Under the pieces are notes generated by a model that saw only the letters and a program-made list of their open reading frames with translations, did not search any database and was not told the DNA's origin. The position numbers and the translations under genes were made by a program. Positions 44,317-55,500 of a stretch of DNA of 64,000 nucleotides are shown piece by piece (position 1 is the stretch's first letter; every line of letters begins with the position of its first letter). The DNA comes from Plazaster borealis. Its lineage: Eukaryota > Echinodermata > Asteroidea > Forcipulatida > Labidiasteridae. The stretch is taken from the NCBI GenBank assembly GCA_021014325.1, contig CM037473.1, positions 24,728,822-24,792,821 on the forward strand. Reading direction: 5' to 3'.

Positions 44317-45017
44317 CAGGCATTTTGGCGACCCCAACCAGAAACATGTATGAGCTTTGGTCATCGGTTAAGTGTTTTCCTGTAACCGACTTGATGGCTC
44401 GGTTAGGCTTGGTTTTAAGATGGCGAATTCTTAAAAACTATCGGAAAATAGTGGAGAATTCTTTTAAAAATGAAAAACCTTGAATCATAACAATTAAATA
44501 ATGTTGATAAAATTACAAAGACTAAGTTCCATTGATAAATTAACACAATTTAAAAATGTATTACTATTTACATTTTACATAATTCATCAGAGAGATACAT
44601 TTATGAAAATACATGTTTAAAATATGGTAAAACAGTTTATAATAAAGCCTGCTGGTGGGCTACTTTATAAAAAGCTTAAAGCACAAGACCTGTGAAAACA
44701 CCTTTTAAAGCACAAATCATCTGATAATTGTTTGGCATTTATGTGAATTGCCATTCGATTTATAATTTAAAAATCTGAGACTGAGAGAAGAAAATTCAAA
44801 ATAATGTACTCACTCCATCAAAGCAAAGGTTATAGAAGAAAACAAACAATATTTACTTTACCTTTACTCTCTATGGTATCTTTCTCAGCAACGACGATCA
44901 AGAAGAACGTTGAGGTGGTTTAGTCGTACATGTATGTGTTGTCACTAATCTGTCATCACCTCATAAAAAAAACCTCCAATAAAATAGTGCAGTTCAACAA
45001 AATCCTCTAGTAGTAGT
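44317..45017. other. Gene-free stretch
   Basis: A possible - exon end (GAGAGTAAAG|GTAAAG near 44860) was noted but not linked to any model. Confidence 0.3.
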
Positions 45018-45142
45018 CTACAGTAGTGCACATATTATATTGGTTGACATTTCCTCTAGACCTGTCAAAACATTCACAGCCCCTTGCCCCAACTTAGTTT
45101 TCCTGCCCCCTCTCCTTCGCCCTCCTGCACTCTCCCAGTCAC
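45018..45142 (-). CDS. Possible terminal exon, unrecognised
   Basis: A long pyrimidine tract (ttcttttttttctttttgtag) precedes an open frame of 40 codons and TAG. The peptide is DWESAGGRRRGGRKTKLG, then VNVLTGLEEMSTNIICALL. A GCG|GTAAGT donor on - near 45977 could belong to an upstream exon, but no coding frame joins them. It could be non-coding. Confidence 0.2.
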
Positions 45143-46662
45143 CTACAAAAAGAAAAAAAAGAACAAAGGAAAAAAAGGTATCTGAGAAACTGTCCAACCA
45201 CAACTTTTTTTGAAATTTTAACTAAAAACATAATCTTTTTTGGCAGGATTGAGAAAGGTACATTTTGGTCATCAAAACAGACCTCAGTGACTTATGAGTC
45301 ACATTTAATTGAGTGAAAAAGACATGGGATGGGCATCTTTTCCCTTAAATAAAAAATTCAGGCAAAAATGCCGTATCCAACTGCCACTTTATCTCCCAGG
45401 TGAGGCGCAAATCTTTCTATGCGAAGTGATTTACGTGATGCAAACAATAATATACGCGCTGTTTTCCAATTGTGACGCAGGGAAATTCGCTTTTTTTTAA
45501 ACACTTCTCGTGTCTTTTTCTTGAAAATGAAATGATATGAACTAGCTGGGCTTTTATTAGTTAGACATGTTAGAAAATGGCAGTACTTGAATGAAAATTG
45601 TTCCAAAATGTTATTTTAAAAAAATAGGCCTACCATAACTCGAAATGAGGGAAGGAAATGTGGTTGTCGGTTCAAAATTCTCTTTTTATGCATGTTATAT
45701 AGGCTGAGCTTCTGATACAATACATTGCCGCCCGTTCGCTCGCTCAAGTTTCATTCAATTGAATGCACTTTATTTATACCTCGTGGGAAAAATGTGTGGA
45801 TGGAAATGTCCTTTAGTCTTCTTTTCCCCAAGGCTAAGGTTATTTACGCAGCGCTATAATAGGCAACAAATTACCCCTAAATTTATAATTGTTTGTAAAA
45901 TATTGAAAACACATTAGAAAAACGTTATAAAAAGACTTTTTTTCGATAGACCAAAATGTTTCAACTTACCGCCACATCTGCACCACGATCAGAAGGACTA
46001 GTTCCGAAGTGTTACAAGTCGTAAATGTGCATATCTAAGACACAGGGACCAGACTAATTTCGTTTGGGCGCACACCATTAGACATGTTAGACTTGATATT
46101 AGTCGCTGGTCCAAATATTTGCATCCCATAGGCCTAGACCCCCCCCCCCCAAAAAAAAACAAAAAACAAAAAAAAAACCAAAACCCCACCCCAAAACCCC
46201 CACAAAACTTGGTCCTTCAGTTATCATTTTGAATTTCATTTTTAATCCATAAAATGTTATTAGCTTTGCATAAATCAAATAACCAAAACAAATCTTATTA
46301 AACAAATTCAAACACAATCGAGTAAGTTTAAATAAAAATAATTTTATTTTATTCAAAACATATCCATTCACTCAGTAAAAATCCATTGTATAATAAATTT
46401 TTTAAAAACTATCTAATTTGACATACAATATTACTTGATCAAGTCGAACTGTTACAAATAATATTTCATCAACTAAACTGTTTGGTAATTTAATTATCCT
46501 TTTTCTCAACTTTTTTCTCAAGGCATTAAAAACACGTTTCATAAACAATAGAGTGTGCAGATTGAAAATATAAATGATAACAGATTTCCAAATAACTTAA
46601 GGTATAGACCATGTAACCTTTGTTAAAAAAGAGTGACCTTATGCCTCCCAGAGCCTAATTCT
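45143..46662. other. Gene-free stretch with C/A homopolymer runs
   Basis: 46138-46200 is a run of C then A tracts that generates a spurious Gly/Phe-rich open frame on -. Nothing else was recognised. Confidence 0.35.
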
Positions 46663-46944
46663 GGGCCCGATTTCATACCGCTGCTTAACGGTAAGCAAAT
46701 TTTTGTGCTAACTGTAGAAGACAAATTTGCTTGAGCGTAATCGTATTTCACAGGTTAGCAAGAAAATACGGCGGCCATCTTGCACGTTCACAATGGTTTT
46801 GCATTGTTTCGTCATTCATTTTCATGCAGTAAGCACCGGAAGGTTAGCATGCCTTTTCGTGTGCTTACAGTTAGCAGCGCTATGAAATGGAAACTCGCTC
46901 AGTAAGCACAAAACGTGTGCTTAGCAGCTCTATGAAATTGGGCC
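46663..46944. mobile_element. MITE, GGGCCCAATTTCATAG-type termini
   Basis: It begins GGGCCCGATTTCATACCGCT and ends AGCTCTATGAAATTGGGCC, inverted copies. The interior repeats words such as GGTAAGCAAA and TTAGCA in both orientations. Same terminal family as 3671-4264. Confidence 0.65.
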
Positions 46945-47173
46945 GCTGGTAGGCAAGTTACTACACTGGTCATATGCGAAATTTTACATTTTGTATAATA
47001 ATTTCCACATAAATTCAAGAGTTATAAAAAATATCAGCTGTACTAGTTTTGAAATGTGCCCCCTTTCTTCACAATGGAAGTTTATGAAAAGCGTACAATG
47101 CTCTCCATAAAATAAAAACATTTTATGTTGTTATCCATTGTGCTGCATACAAATCATGCCCACAGGATGTCCA

Positions 47174-47314
47174 GGGGCCGATTTCACAAAACTCTTCCTA
47201 ACTTAGGACTAGTCCTTGGCAATGCTAAAAGATAGGACTAGTCTTAAGTTAAGAGCAGTTACTGGTCCTAACTCCAGATAAGACTAGTCTTATGTCTTTG
47301 TGAAATCCGCCCCG
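47174..47314. mobile_element. MITE, GGGGCNGATTTCACAAA termini
   Basis: The left is GGGGCCGATTTCACAAA and the right in reverse GGGGCGGATTTCACAAA. The interior has repeated AGGACTAGTC words. About 140 bp. Confidence 0.65.
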
Positions 47315-47345
47315 GGCTCTGTGGCTTTTTTTGTAAACATGTGCT

Positions 47346-47612
47346 GTCACAGGTTACATGGTCTATATGTAGTCAATGTGGAAAACTTCCCTTGAAACGT
47401 ATTTGCTTGAAAAGCTATAGTTGCTGAGAAATGAGTAAAACAATTAGTTTTGATCTTGCAAGTCCAAAACCTGATGATTGAAAAACAGAAAAAAGAAAGA
47501 GGGTTTAAACTACCAATTCGGCTGAAACTTTCACAGGGCTGTTATTTCTTGTTTATGTTGGGTCACACCAAGTGCCGATACTGGTCTTTGACAATTACCA
47601 GTGTCCTTTATT
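47346..47612 (+). mobile_element. MITE relic, interior type III
   Basis: Shares GTGGAAAACTTCCCTTGAAA, ATGAGTAAAACAA and CTGGTCTTTGACAATTACCA with the 51861 copy. The TTAA termini have been lost. Confidence 0.5.
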
Positions 47613-47938
47613 TAGTTATGGGACTCCCTACAGCAGAGACAAGTAGAGTGTTCAAAAGTCTTGATAAGATACTGTGCCATGGAAATATCTCTGATTAGTA
47701 CTTTTCACCAACTTCACACCCAAGTCACTACTCATCACTTCAGCAATTTAGTCTCAATGACATCTTAAAATGTTCTCACTTATAAATATCATGTTGAAAG
47801 CCTAAATATTCATTTAATCAGATCACCCTGAAAAGGTTTATTTGCATTAAAATTGTTAAAAATAATAAAATGATTCCTTTTTTTCTGTAATCAATAAATT
47901 ATTTTATGTAATGCACATCGTAATCAACTGTGTAAAGA

Positions 47939-48288
47939 TTAAAGGCCTCGTACACGTTGATGACTCTGATAATTAGTGGCAACAAAAACTTACTTGGTAA
48001 GAAGTACAGCAGCTTTGGATAGTATTAATATTGCACTTCGAGAAACTTTTCACTTCGAAGTACTGCGGTTATGGAAAAAAAATCACTTTTTTCCCCAAAA
48101 ACATTTGAATCTGAGAAGCGGTCCGCGTTACGCTTCTCAGAGCGTGTATTCCAATGCAGATTATTCTTCCTGCGTGGACATAACCGCTCCAGATTTTCGG
48201 CAATATCTCAAAAACGCTACCACCTTTTGAAATGAAAGTTTCACAGGTTAGTTTTATGGCTCCAATTCCCAAACGTGTACAAAGCCAT
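47939..48288 (-). mobile_element. TTAA-flanked MITE, interior type I, copy 5 (reverse)
   Basis: The left TTAA and AGGCCTCGTACACG are present; the right terminus is diverged. The type I interior is in reverse orientation. Confidence 0.7.
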
Positions 48289-48754
48289 ATCTGCCTGACT
48301 TTTCCCATAGAGCAAACAATGGTATCACTCCTACCTTTGGGAAAACCCATAGATGAACAATAAGTTAGTGTCTTTCTTTATACTCTCTATACAAGTGGTA
48401 TCAGATGAAAAACTTGGCAAAATATGTATCACATTTAAAATAATTATGTGCAATTCAAAAGGAAATACACTTTGTTTTGATTTGTTTATTTGCAAGGCAG
48501 TAAATAATGAATGTTTATTGTAACGCAGTCTTACTCAATGGACCACAAACCAGCAATTTATAACAATCAGAACTGACTTACAAAAAGAAGAAAAGGAAGA
48601 TTTCATCTCAAAACAAGTATTGTAAATTGACCCAATGTACATCCCCATACAATTTGAAGAGATGGGTGTGGTGAGGTTTTTTTTCGGAGGTGACATTTTA
48701 AAATAATATAATCAAATTTTCAATACTAATTTCCATCAATAAGAGCAGCTGTTG

Positions 48755-49062
48755 AGTTTATTTATTTATTTTATTACACATCCAACAACACTATTATTGC
48801 CAATAACAGGATGAATAGGAAACAAAAAGAAATGTTCAGTTTTAGATGTGGGAGGAAAACCCCAATGGGAAAAACCCATGCAATCAGGTAGGGACTGAAA
48901 ACCCAATCCACATGCAAGGCTACGGTCTGAGGTGAAAGGCAGGGAAAGAAACCACTTTCCCAACCTGATCCCCATTGAGTTGCCATAATACACACTCCCT
49001 GCCCACTCCCTGTGGGTTTCAGTTTAGGTTTAGTCCCACTCAAGCCTACATGCTTCACCGAA
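48755..49062 (-). mobile_element. LINE 3'-end fragment with (TAAA)n tail
   Basis: On - it ends GGATGTGTAATAAAATAAAT followed by more AAATAAA, a LINE-like tail. The body has CCCACATCTAAAACTGAAC and CCTTTCACCTCAGACCGTAG. It lies in the 3' flank of PXMP2, and its AATAAA units could supply the poly(A) signal of that gene. Confidence 0.5.
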
Positions 49063-49124
49063 CTAAGCCCAGCTTATCCAGTTCCTGCCTTCGCGCAACA
49101 CCAAGCTCAAGTACTTAAGCAGCA

Positions 49125-49305
49125 TCCAGCAACAGAGTCCAGCATTCTCCTGAAGACGATCAGAGCATACTCTTGAAACGTTGAGTTGTTAACCAACGGT
49201 TCTTTTCAGAACCAACACTCTTAGAGAGTTATTCACATGGTGTTACCGCAAATCTCTCTTAGTTATACCTCCACCATGCAAAGTTTCAAATCCTACTTGC
49301 CATAT
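49125..49305 (+). mobile_element. Penelope-like element end fragment
   Basis: CTCCTGAAGACGATCAGAGC followed by TTGAAACGTTGAG, then GGTTCTTTTCAGAACC, and a terminal segment CACCATGCAAAGTTTCAAAT. The most complete of three copies. In the PXMP2 3' UTR/flank. Confidence 0.5.
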
Positions 49306-49444
49306 GCAATTAATTTCGCTAAATCACCACTGTCAGACCATCAATTTATGACAAACATAAGGTACTGACAGACTAACAGTTGTATTATTAGAATAATTTC
49401 TTCAGAAACTGATACAACAAACTTAACTGGTTAACACAGTACAG

Positions 49445-49516
49445 TTATCTGCTCCGCATTATGGCCAGGTATATTGTCCAGAGGAATGCAACGGCACTGG
49501 CGAACAGCACTCGGTA
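49445..49516 (-). CDS. PXMP2: PXMP2 exon 5 (terminal)
   Basis: The acceptor tttttttcttctctgcag is strong. Encodes YRVLFASAVAFLWTIYLA then IMRSR and TAA (49445-49447). This is the last transmembrane helix and a basic C-terminus. Confidence 0.92.
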   Translation of the reverse strand, partial: YRVLFASAVAFLWTIYLAIMRSR

Positions 49517-52500
49517 CTGCAGAGAAGAAAAAAACAAGCAACTTTTAAATTTCTTTTAAGATATTACAAAACCTTATTCGTGGACTGAATTTCTGTGCAA
49601 GACTATATTAAATTAGAACATTCTGTAGCCGAGCAGGTTTAGAGCATCGGACTCAAATTCTGGTGGCTGAGTCTTCAGGGTATGGGTTCGAATCCCTGTC
49701 ATGACACCTGTGTCTTTGAGCAAGACACTTATAATTGCTTCTCTTCACCCAGGAGTAAATAGGTGCCTGCGAGGGCAGAGATGGTTGTTGTGATTGATTT
49801 AGCCTGGTGCGCTACATTACTTGGCAGCACAGGCTGTATACTCCCAAGGAAGCTGAGATGATTTAAGGAAATAAATAAATGGCCCTGTGACAAGAAAATC
49901 AAGCATGTGTAGTCTTTTTATTTTGCGGAGCAACCGTTTTTGAAGGACATTTCAATGTTTTTCAAATTATTAAATTATTTCTTTACTACCTTTTTATTTA
50001 CATTTCAACACAGTTACAGTCCAAATGTTCTTAAGTTGGAGCATATTTTCCTGCTTAGTAAGTTTGTTTTTTTAGCCTATGTACCTTCTTTCCAATCACC
50101 AAATATTTTATTTAGCACAGGTACCTACATACACAATGAAAGAACCATGGCCAACTATCCGAATTAGCTTAATTACCCTCCCCCTACTGACTATCATTTG
50201 CCAATGAGTTGACTAACCATTTGAAACCATTCAACTTGGCTGTTTGTGTATGGTGGAACTATTGTGCAAAGAACTAGCAGTGGCGTAACTAGACATTTTC
50301 ATTTGGGGGGGCAAGTGGGGGCAAAGATTAAATTTGGGGGGGGGGGCCAAAGAAGTGCAAGATTATCTTTAAATATGTTAACTGATAGTTGATACACACC
50401 AGCTGATACACACCAATACAGTTCTAAAACAGTCTACATAGTTTGCAGGTAACAAAAGATCATGGATTGCAAAAACAACCAAATCTTAGAGAACTTGTCA
50501 TTTTTATAAGATTTTATAACAGATACATCTTCTTCGAAATTCTCCTCGGCGGAAGTCTCGGATGCAGAGTCCATGCAATATTCTTACCACATAAGAATCA
50601 GAATCTTCTGTATTTTCCCGTCTCTGCCTCTTAGGTGTTGGAGCACGAGGCAAAGACGGGCATTTTGATATGGAGAAGAAAATGGTCTAAGCTACCTTTT
50701 TCGCTGGCGATTTTGCTGTTTAAATCTCCCTGTTGTGCATCTGAGTACAATGTGTTTACGGAGCTATTGGTCTGCGTTCAGGGCCCAATTTCATGGCTCT
50801 GCTTACCGTGGAATTCTGCGCTTACGCCCAGCTGCGTCCCAGAAATACACACTTTACAATGCGCGTCAGCGCAGAATTATTTGGTAAGCAGTGCCATGAA
50901 ATTGGGCCCAGACCACCACGTATTAAACTGAACTTTGTGACTTCCTGCACTCTCTGTAACCGCAAAACCACAACATACATTTACCTCCAATACGATCGCG
51001 CGCACGTTTCCATGCATTTTTCGGCATGACTGCGTTATAGTCCACATACTGATATGAATAAAAGTTTTACTTTTTACGGCAGCATTTTATGCAGCCTCAA
51101 ACGATTTATATATTATAAGAATACACTTTTCTGTGATTTCATATGGGGGGGCAAGGGTTCTGAGCGGGGGGGCGCAGGCCCCCCCAGCCCCCCCTCTGGT
51201 GACGCCACTGGCTGTGTACAGTGTGTATGTATGCACCCACCACAAAATTGCAGGCTGGTATAGTGTATCTATCATTCAAAATATGGCGTGTCATGGTGTG
51301 TCGTGGCCGAGCAGTCTAGTGCACCGGACTCAAGTTTTTGTGGTTAAATCCCGGTCATGACAGTTGTGTCCTTGAGCAAGACACTTAGACTAACTATAAC
51401 CATTTCACTTCAACCAGGGGTGAATGGGTACCAGTGAGGGCAGAGATGGTTCTTGAGGTTGATTTAGCTTGGTGTGCTACATATTTGGCAGCACAGAAGG
51501 CATACTCCCAAGGGAGCTGAGATGGTAAGGAATGAAATAAATGGCCCAGTGACCAGGGTGATAATGTTGTACTGCCATGAGCGTCACTAAGTGACAGATT
51601 TGAGCGCTATATTGAGCCACTATTATTATTATTTGAATTAAAACAATGTGGATGATATTGAATGGTCTAATAGATTGAGGCTCAATACTCAAGCTTCACA
51701 TACCTGAATTGGGATGTAGTTTATGTTGATATACTGGAGAATGGTCCAGACTTTCCAGTTCATCTTAAGAGCTATCCAGTAAGATTGTTTTATAATGTCC
51801 ACTGATGCTTTATGACCTTTGCCCTAATAAAAGATGAACAAAATATGAAAAAGGTACATGTTAAAGGGTGTGTACGACATTGGTAAGGTTGACAATTTAA
51901 ATGTTCACAGATTTGCACATAACTTACATGGTATAAAGATGGTCATGGTAGAAAACTTCCCTTGAAATAGTTTTGTTGAAATGCTATAGTTTTAAGAAAA
52001 TGAGTAAAACAACTGGTCTTTATTACTGGTGATAAAATCCGATGTTTCTAAAACAGTGAAAATAAATAATGGGTTTTTCACTGTTTTCTCATGACTCCGA
52101 AGACCGATTTAGCTTAAGCTTTCACAGGTTTGTTACTTCATGTATATGTTGAGTCACATCCAGTGTGGAAACTGGTCTTTGGCAATTACCAATGTTGTAC
52201 ACTTGCTTTAACTTTGTGGAATAACTTCATGTAAATTGTTATGCTTACCGGCACTATGTTGTTTTTAAAGCAGTGTTATAATGAACAAGGGAAAAAGCTA
52301 CCTTTGCCAATCCTGTTCTTTGATTAAAAAAACCCAAACTTGCTTGTTGATGAGCGGTGAGCTGCTTAATGACAGGAAACACAATACATTTTTTCCCAAT
52401 GACTGTAACTTTTTTTTAAGGGTCATAATTCGGTAATGACCTCGAAAAGAAATCATGTAAATTTTATCCGAAAGCCAACTCGTTATAAAGATTGTAATGG

Positions 52501-55500
52501 TAGTAAGCATCATGCAAAATTATTTTGTCTGAAGTGCCACTGTTGATTAGAAATCGATAAAAGTATGTCCAAAAATTTGAATCTCCAAAGATCGCAACTT
52601 TTGGAAGGTGCCCGGTGTGACCTCGCTAAACATGGATAAATTCAGAAGTCTTGATGAAAATACCTAGACAGTTTCTTGCTGTTTTCTCAATACAGGTACT
52701 GTATTCAACTAAAACTTTCACAGGTGACTTTCATTGTATCTTTCTTGATAATTTTGCCTATAAATAAGCATTACGTTGACAACAATCAAATGATGACCCA
52801 ATGCATACTGAAAATAATTTGAGTTGATTCATTTGATGTTTAAAACATAATATTGAAATCACCCTCAATTTCCTTACCAACTCATATTATTTTCAGCGTT
52901 TTTTAATATGCATGCCTGTCCACTTACATGTTGAAACACTTTCTGTGAGTTTTCATGTACTTGAAAAAACTGCTGTCTTGCATAATGTCAATCTAATAAA
53001 TTCTACACTTTTCTCTTACCTCAAACATTGCAACAAAATAGAAGTAACCAAGCAGAAATGGTGGGGCGACGATAAATCTGTCTACGATCACTTTCATGAT
53101 CTTAGAGGCTTCATCTTTGCCTGGTACCGTTCGCTCAAGCCATCGGTAGAAACAATGTGTTACCGGACCTGTGTAGAAGACACTACATGGGAAAGCCAAT
53201 AGAGGGGAAATGATGGAGAGTTCAATACTTTTTTGAAATGTACTTTTAAAACAAATTGTATATTATTATTTTAAAGGTAGGGTCATACTTTGGTAATAAC
53301 CTCGAAATTATGATGGTACATGTATGCTTGATCACATGTTAAGCAATTACTAGTGCAGCCCTCAGTTAAAGGGTCTGTATACGTTTGGTAATGACTCTGA
53401 AAATTAATGGCAATAAAAACTTCCTTGGTAAGAAGTACAGCAGCTTTGGATAGTATAATGCATTTTGAGAAACTTTTCACTTTGAAGTACTGCGGTTATG
53501 GAAAAAGGTATCACTTTTTATCCCAACAAATTTGAATCTGAGAAGCGTTACCGCAGTAACGCTTCTCAGATAGTGTATTCCAATTGTAGATTATTCTTCC
53601 AATCCTGCGTGGACATAACCGCTCCAGATTTTCGGCAATATCTCAAAAACGCTACCACCTTTTGAAATGAAATTTACACAGGTTAGTTTTATGGTATATA
53701 TCTACAACTATAGGCCCTATAGGATTGAAACAAACAATTGGTTCCAATTACCAAACGTATACAATCCCTTTAAAGAGAATCTTATAAAACATGCAGGGTA
53801 TTAATGGGTTGAGGTGGTTAGGGTTTCAACCCAATACATACCAGAGCAGAACAAAACTGTGGTAGTTTGCCCAGCTGAATTAATTTTGGATGTAAACAAC
53901 AATAAATGATAACCCTTCTGATGTTAGAATGTTTTTTTATGATATCTGCTGATTAAAAGATTGTCAGAAGAATAAATAATCATCTACATGTATGTCCATT
54001 AGATCAGCTATCTTGCAGCAAGATTAAACAGGTCACAAAAACTTGAAGGACAATTGGTTTTATAGTTGTTTTGTGAACCTTCTTACTATGTACATCATTA
54101 TTCAAGCTAAAACTGTAATAACTTTGAAATATACACATGGACATGTAACACCAGATTTTTCTTAAAGGTATTACAAGTACACTTTTGGTAACAGCTCAAA
54201 ATCAGTGTCCACATTTTGTGTGATTCAACATATATGCATGAACAAACAAACCTGTGAAAGTTTGAGCTTAATTGGTCATCGAGGTCACGAGAAAATAGTG
54301 AAAAGAGACCTTATGTGTTTTCTGTTTTTTCAAATTACCACGCGTGATAAAAACTATTGTTTTACTCATTTCTCAAAAAAGATAGCACTTTAGGCAGAAA
54401 TATTTTCAGGAACCCTTTCTACCATTTTTTACTTACTTTAAATCATGTAAGTTATGTGTGAATCTGTGAACATTGTGTTTTTCGATCTTACCAATAGTGT
54501 ACAGGGCCTTTAAGGTCTAGGGCCAATTTCACAAGGAGCTAACATTGATCTTAACTGTGTATCAATCTTAATTGCTTAGCACTAAGGGTGATACCACAAT
54601 ACAAATCACTATGGAAATATTGATGAATCTTAGCATTTCGTGAAATTGAGCCCAGATTAAAAAGGGATGAAATGACAGTTTTAAAACCTACCTCGAGAGC
54701 AAAATGTGCGCCAGCCCTCTTTTTTTCCCCTTTCTATTTGGGGGAAGGCAACGTCGGGCTAATTTTATCTACAGGTACCACTTCAGTTACAACAATGTAA
54801 ATAAAATCAAATCTCAAAGGGCCAATCTTAATTGCCTTACCCAGTGGCAGCAAATGCACCTATTGTTCTCCATGCTATCGGTGCGTCCCAACCACCCATC
54901 AACTTCTGTGCTAGGATGTTGGCACATGATGATACTGTTCCACTGTATGTAATAGTAAACAATGATTTAAGGTCTACTGGTACTGGCGATGAATACACAA
55001 AAGGCATTTAATGTCCTCAAATAACCATTGCTTTTCTAATGTAACCATCGATATTAAAGGCATCATACACGTTTGGTAATTGTCAAAGACCAGTGTTTTC
55101 ATTCAGTGTATCCCAACATATGCATAAAATAACAAGCCTGTGAAAATTTGGGCTCAATTGGTCATCGAAGTTGCAAGAAAATGATGAAAGAAAAAACACC
55201 CTTGTTTTACAAATTTGTGTGCTTTCAGATGTAGGAATTAAAAACTTCTTGCAAGAAGTTTTTATTATTTTAGTGAGAAATTACCTCTTTCTCAAAAACT
55301 ACATTACTTCAGAGGGAGTCGTTTCTCACAATGTTTTATACTATCAACAGCTCTCTGTAATACCAAGTAAGTTTTTATGCTAATAAATATTTTGAGTAAT
55401 TACCAAACGTGTACAGTGGCTTTAAAGGGTAGGCCTATAAAAAAAGTAATGCAAAATCCCAGAAAAAAAGTATTATGTTTTGGGATCGACTTGAGGGTCA

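Noticed and set aside
46099..46371. Gly/Phe-rich - open frame
   Set aside because: Created by poly-C and poly-A runs.
48774..49058. 94-codon - open frame with a hydrophobic end
   Set aside because: Lies in a LINE 3' fragment ending in a (TAAA)n tail.
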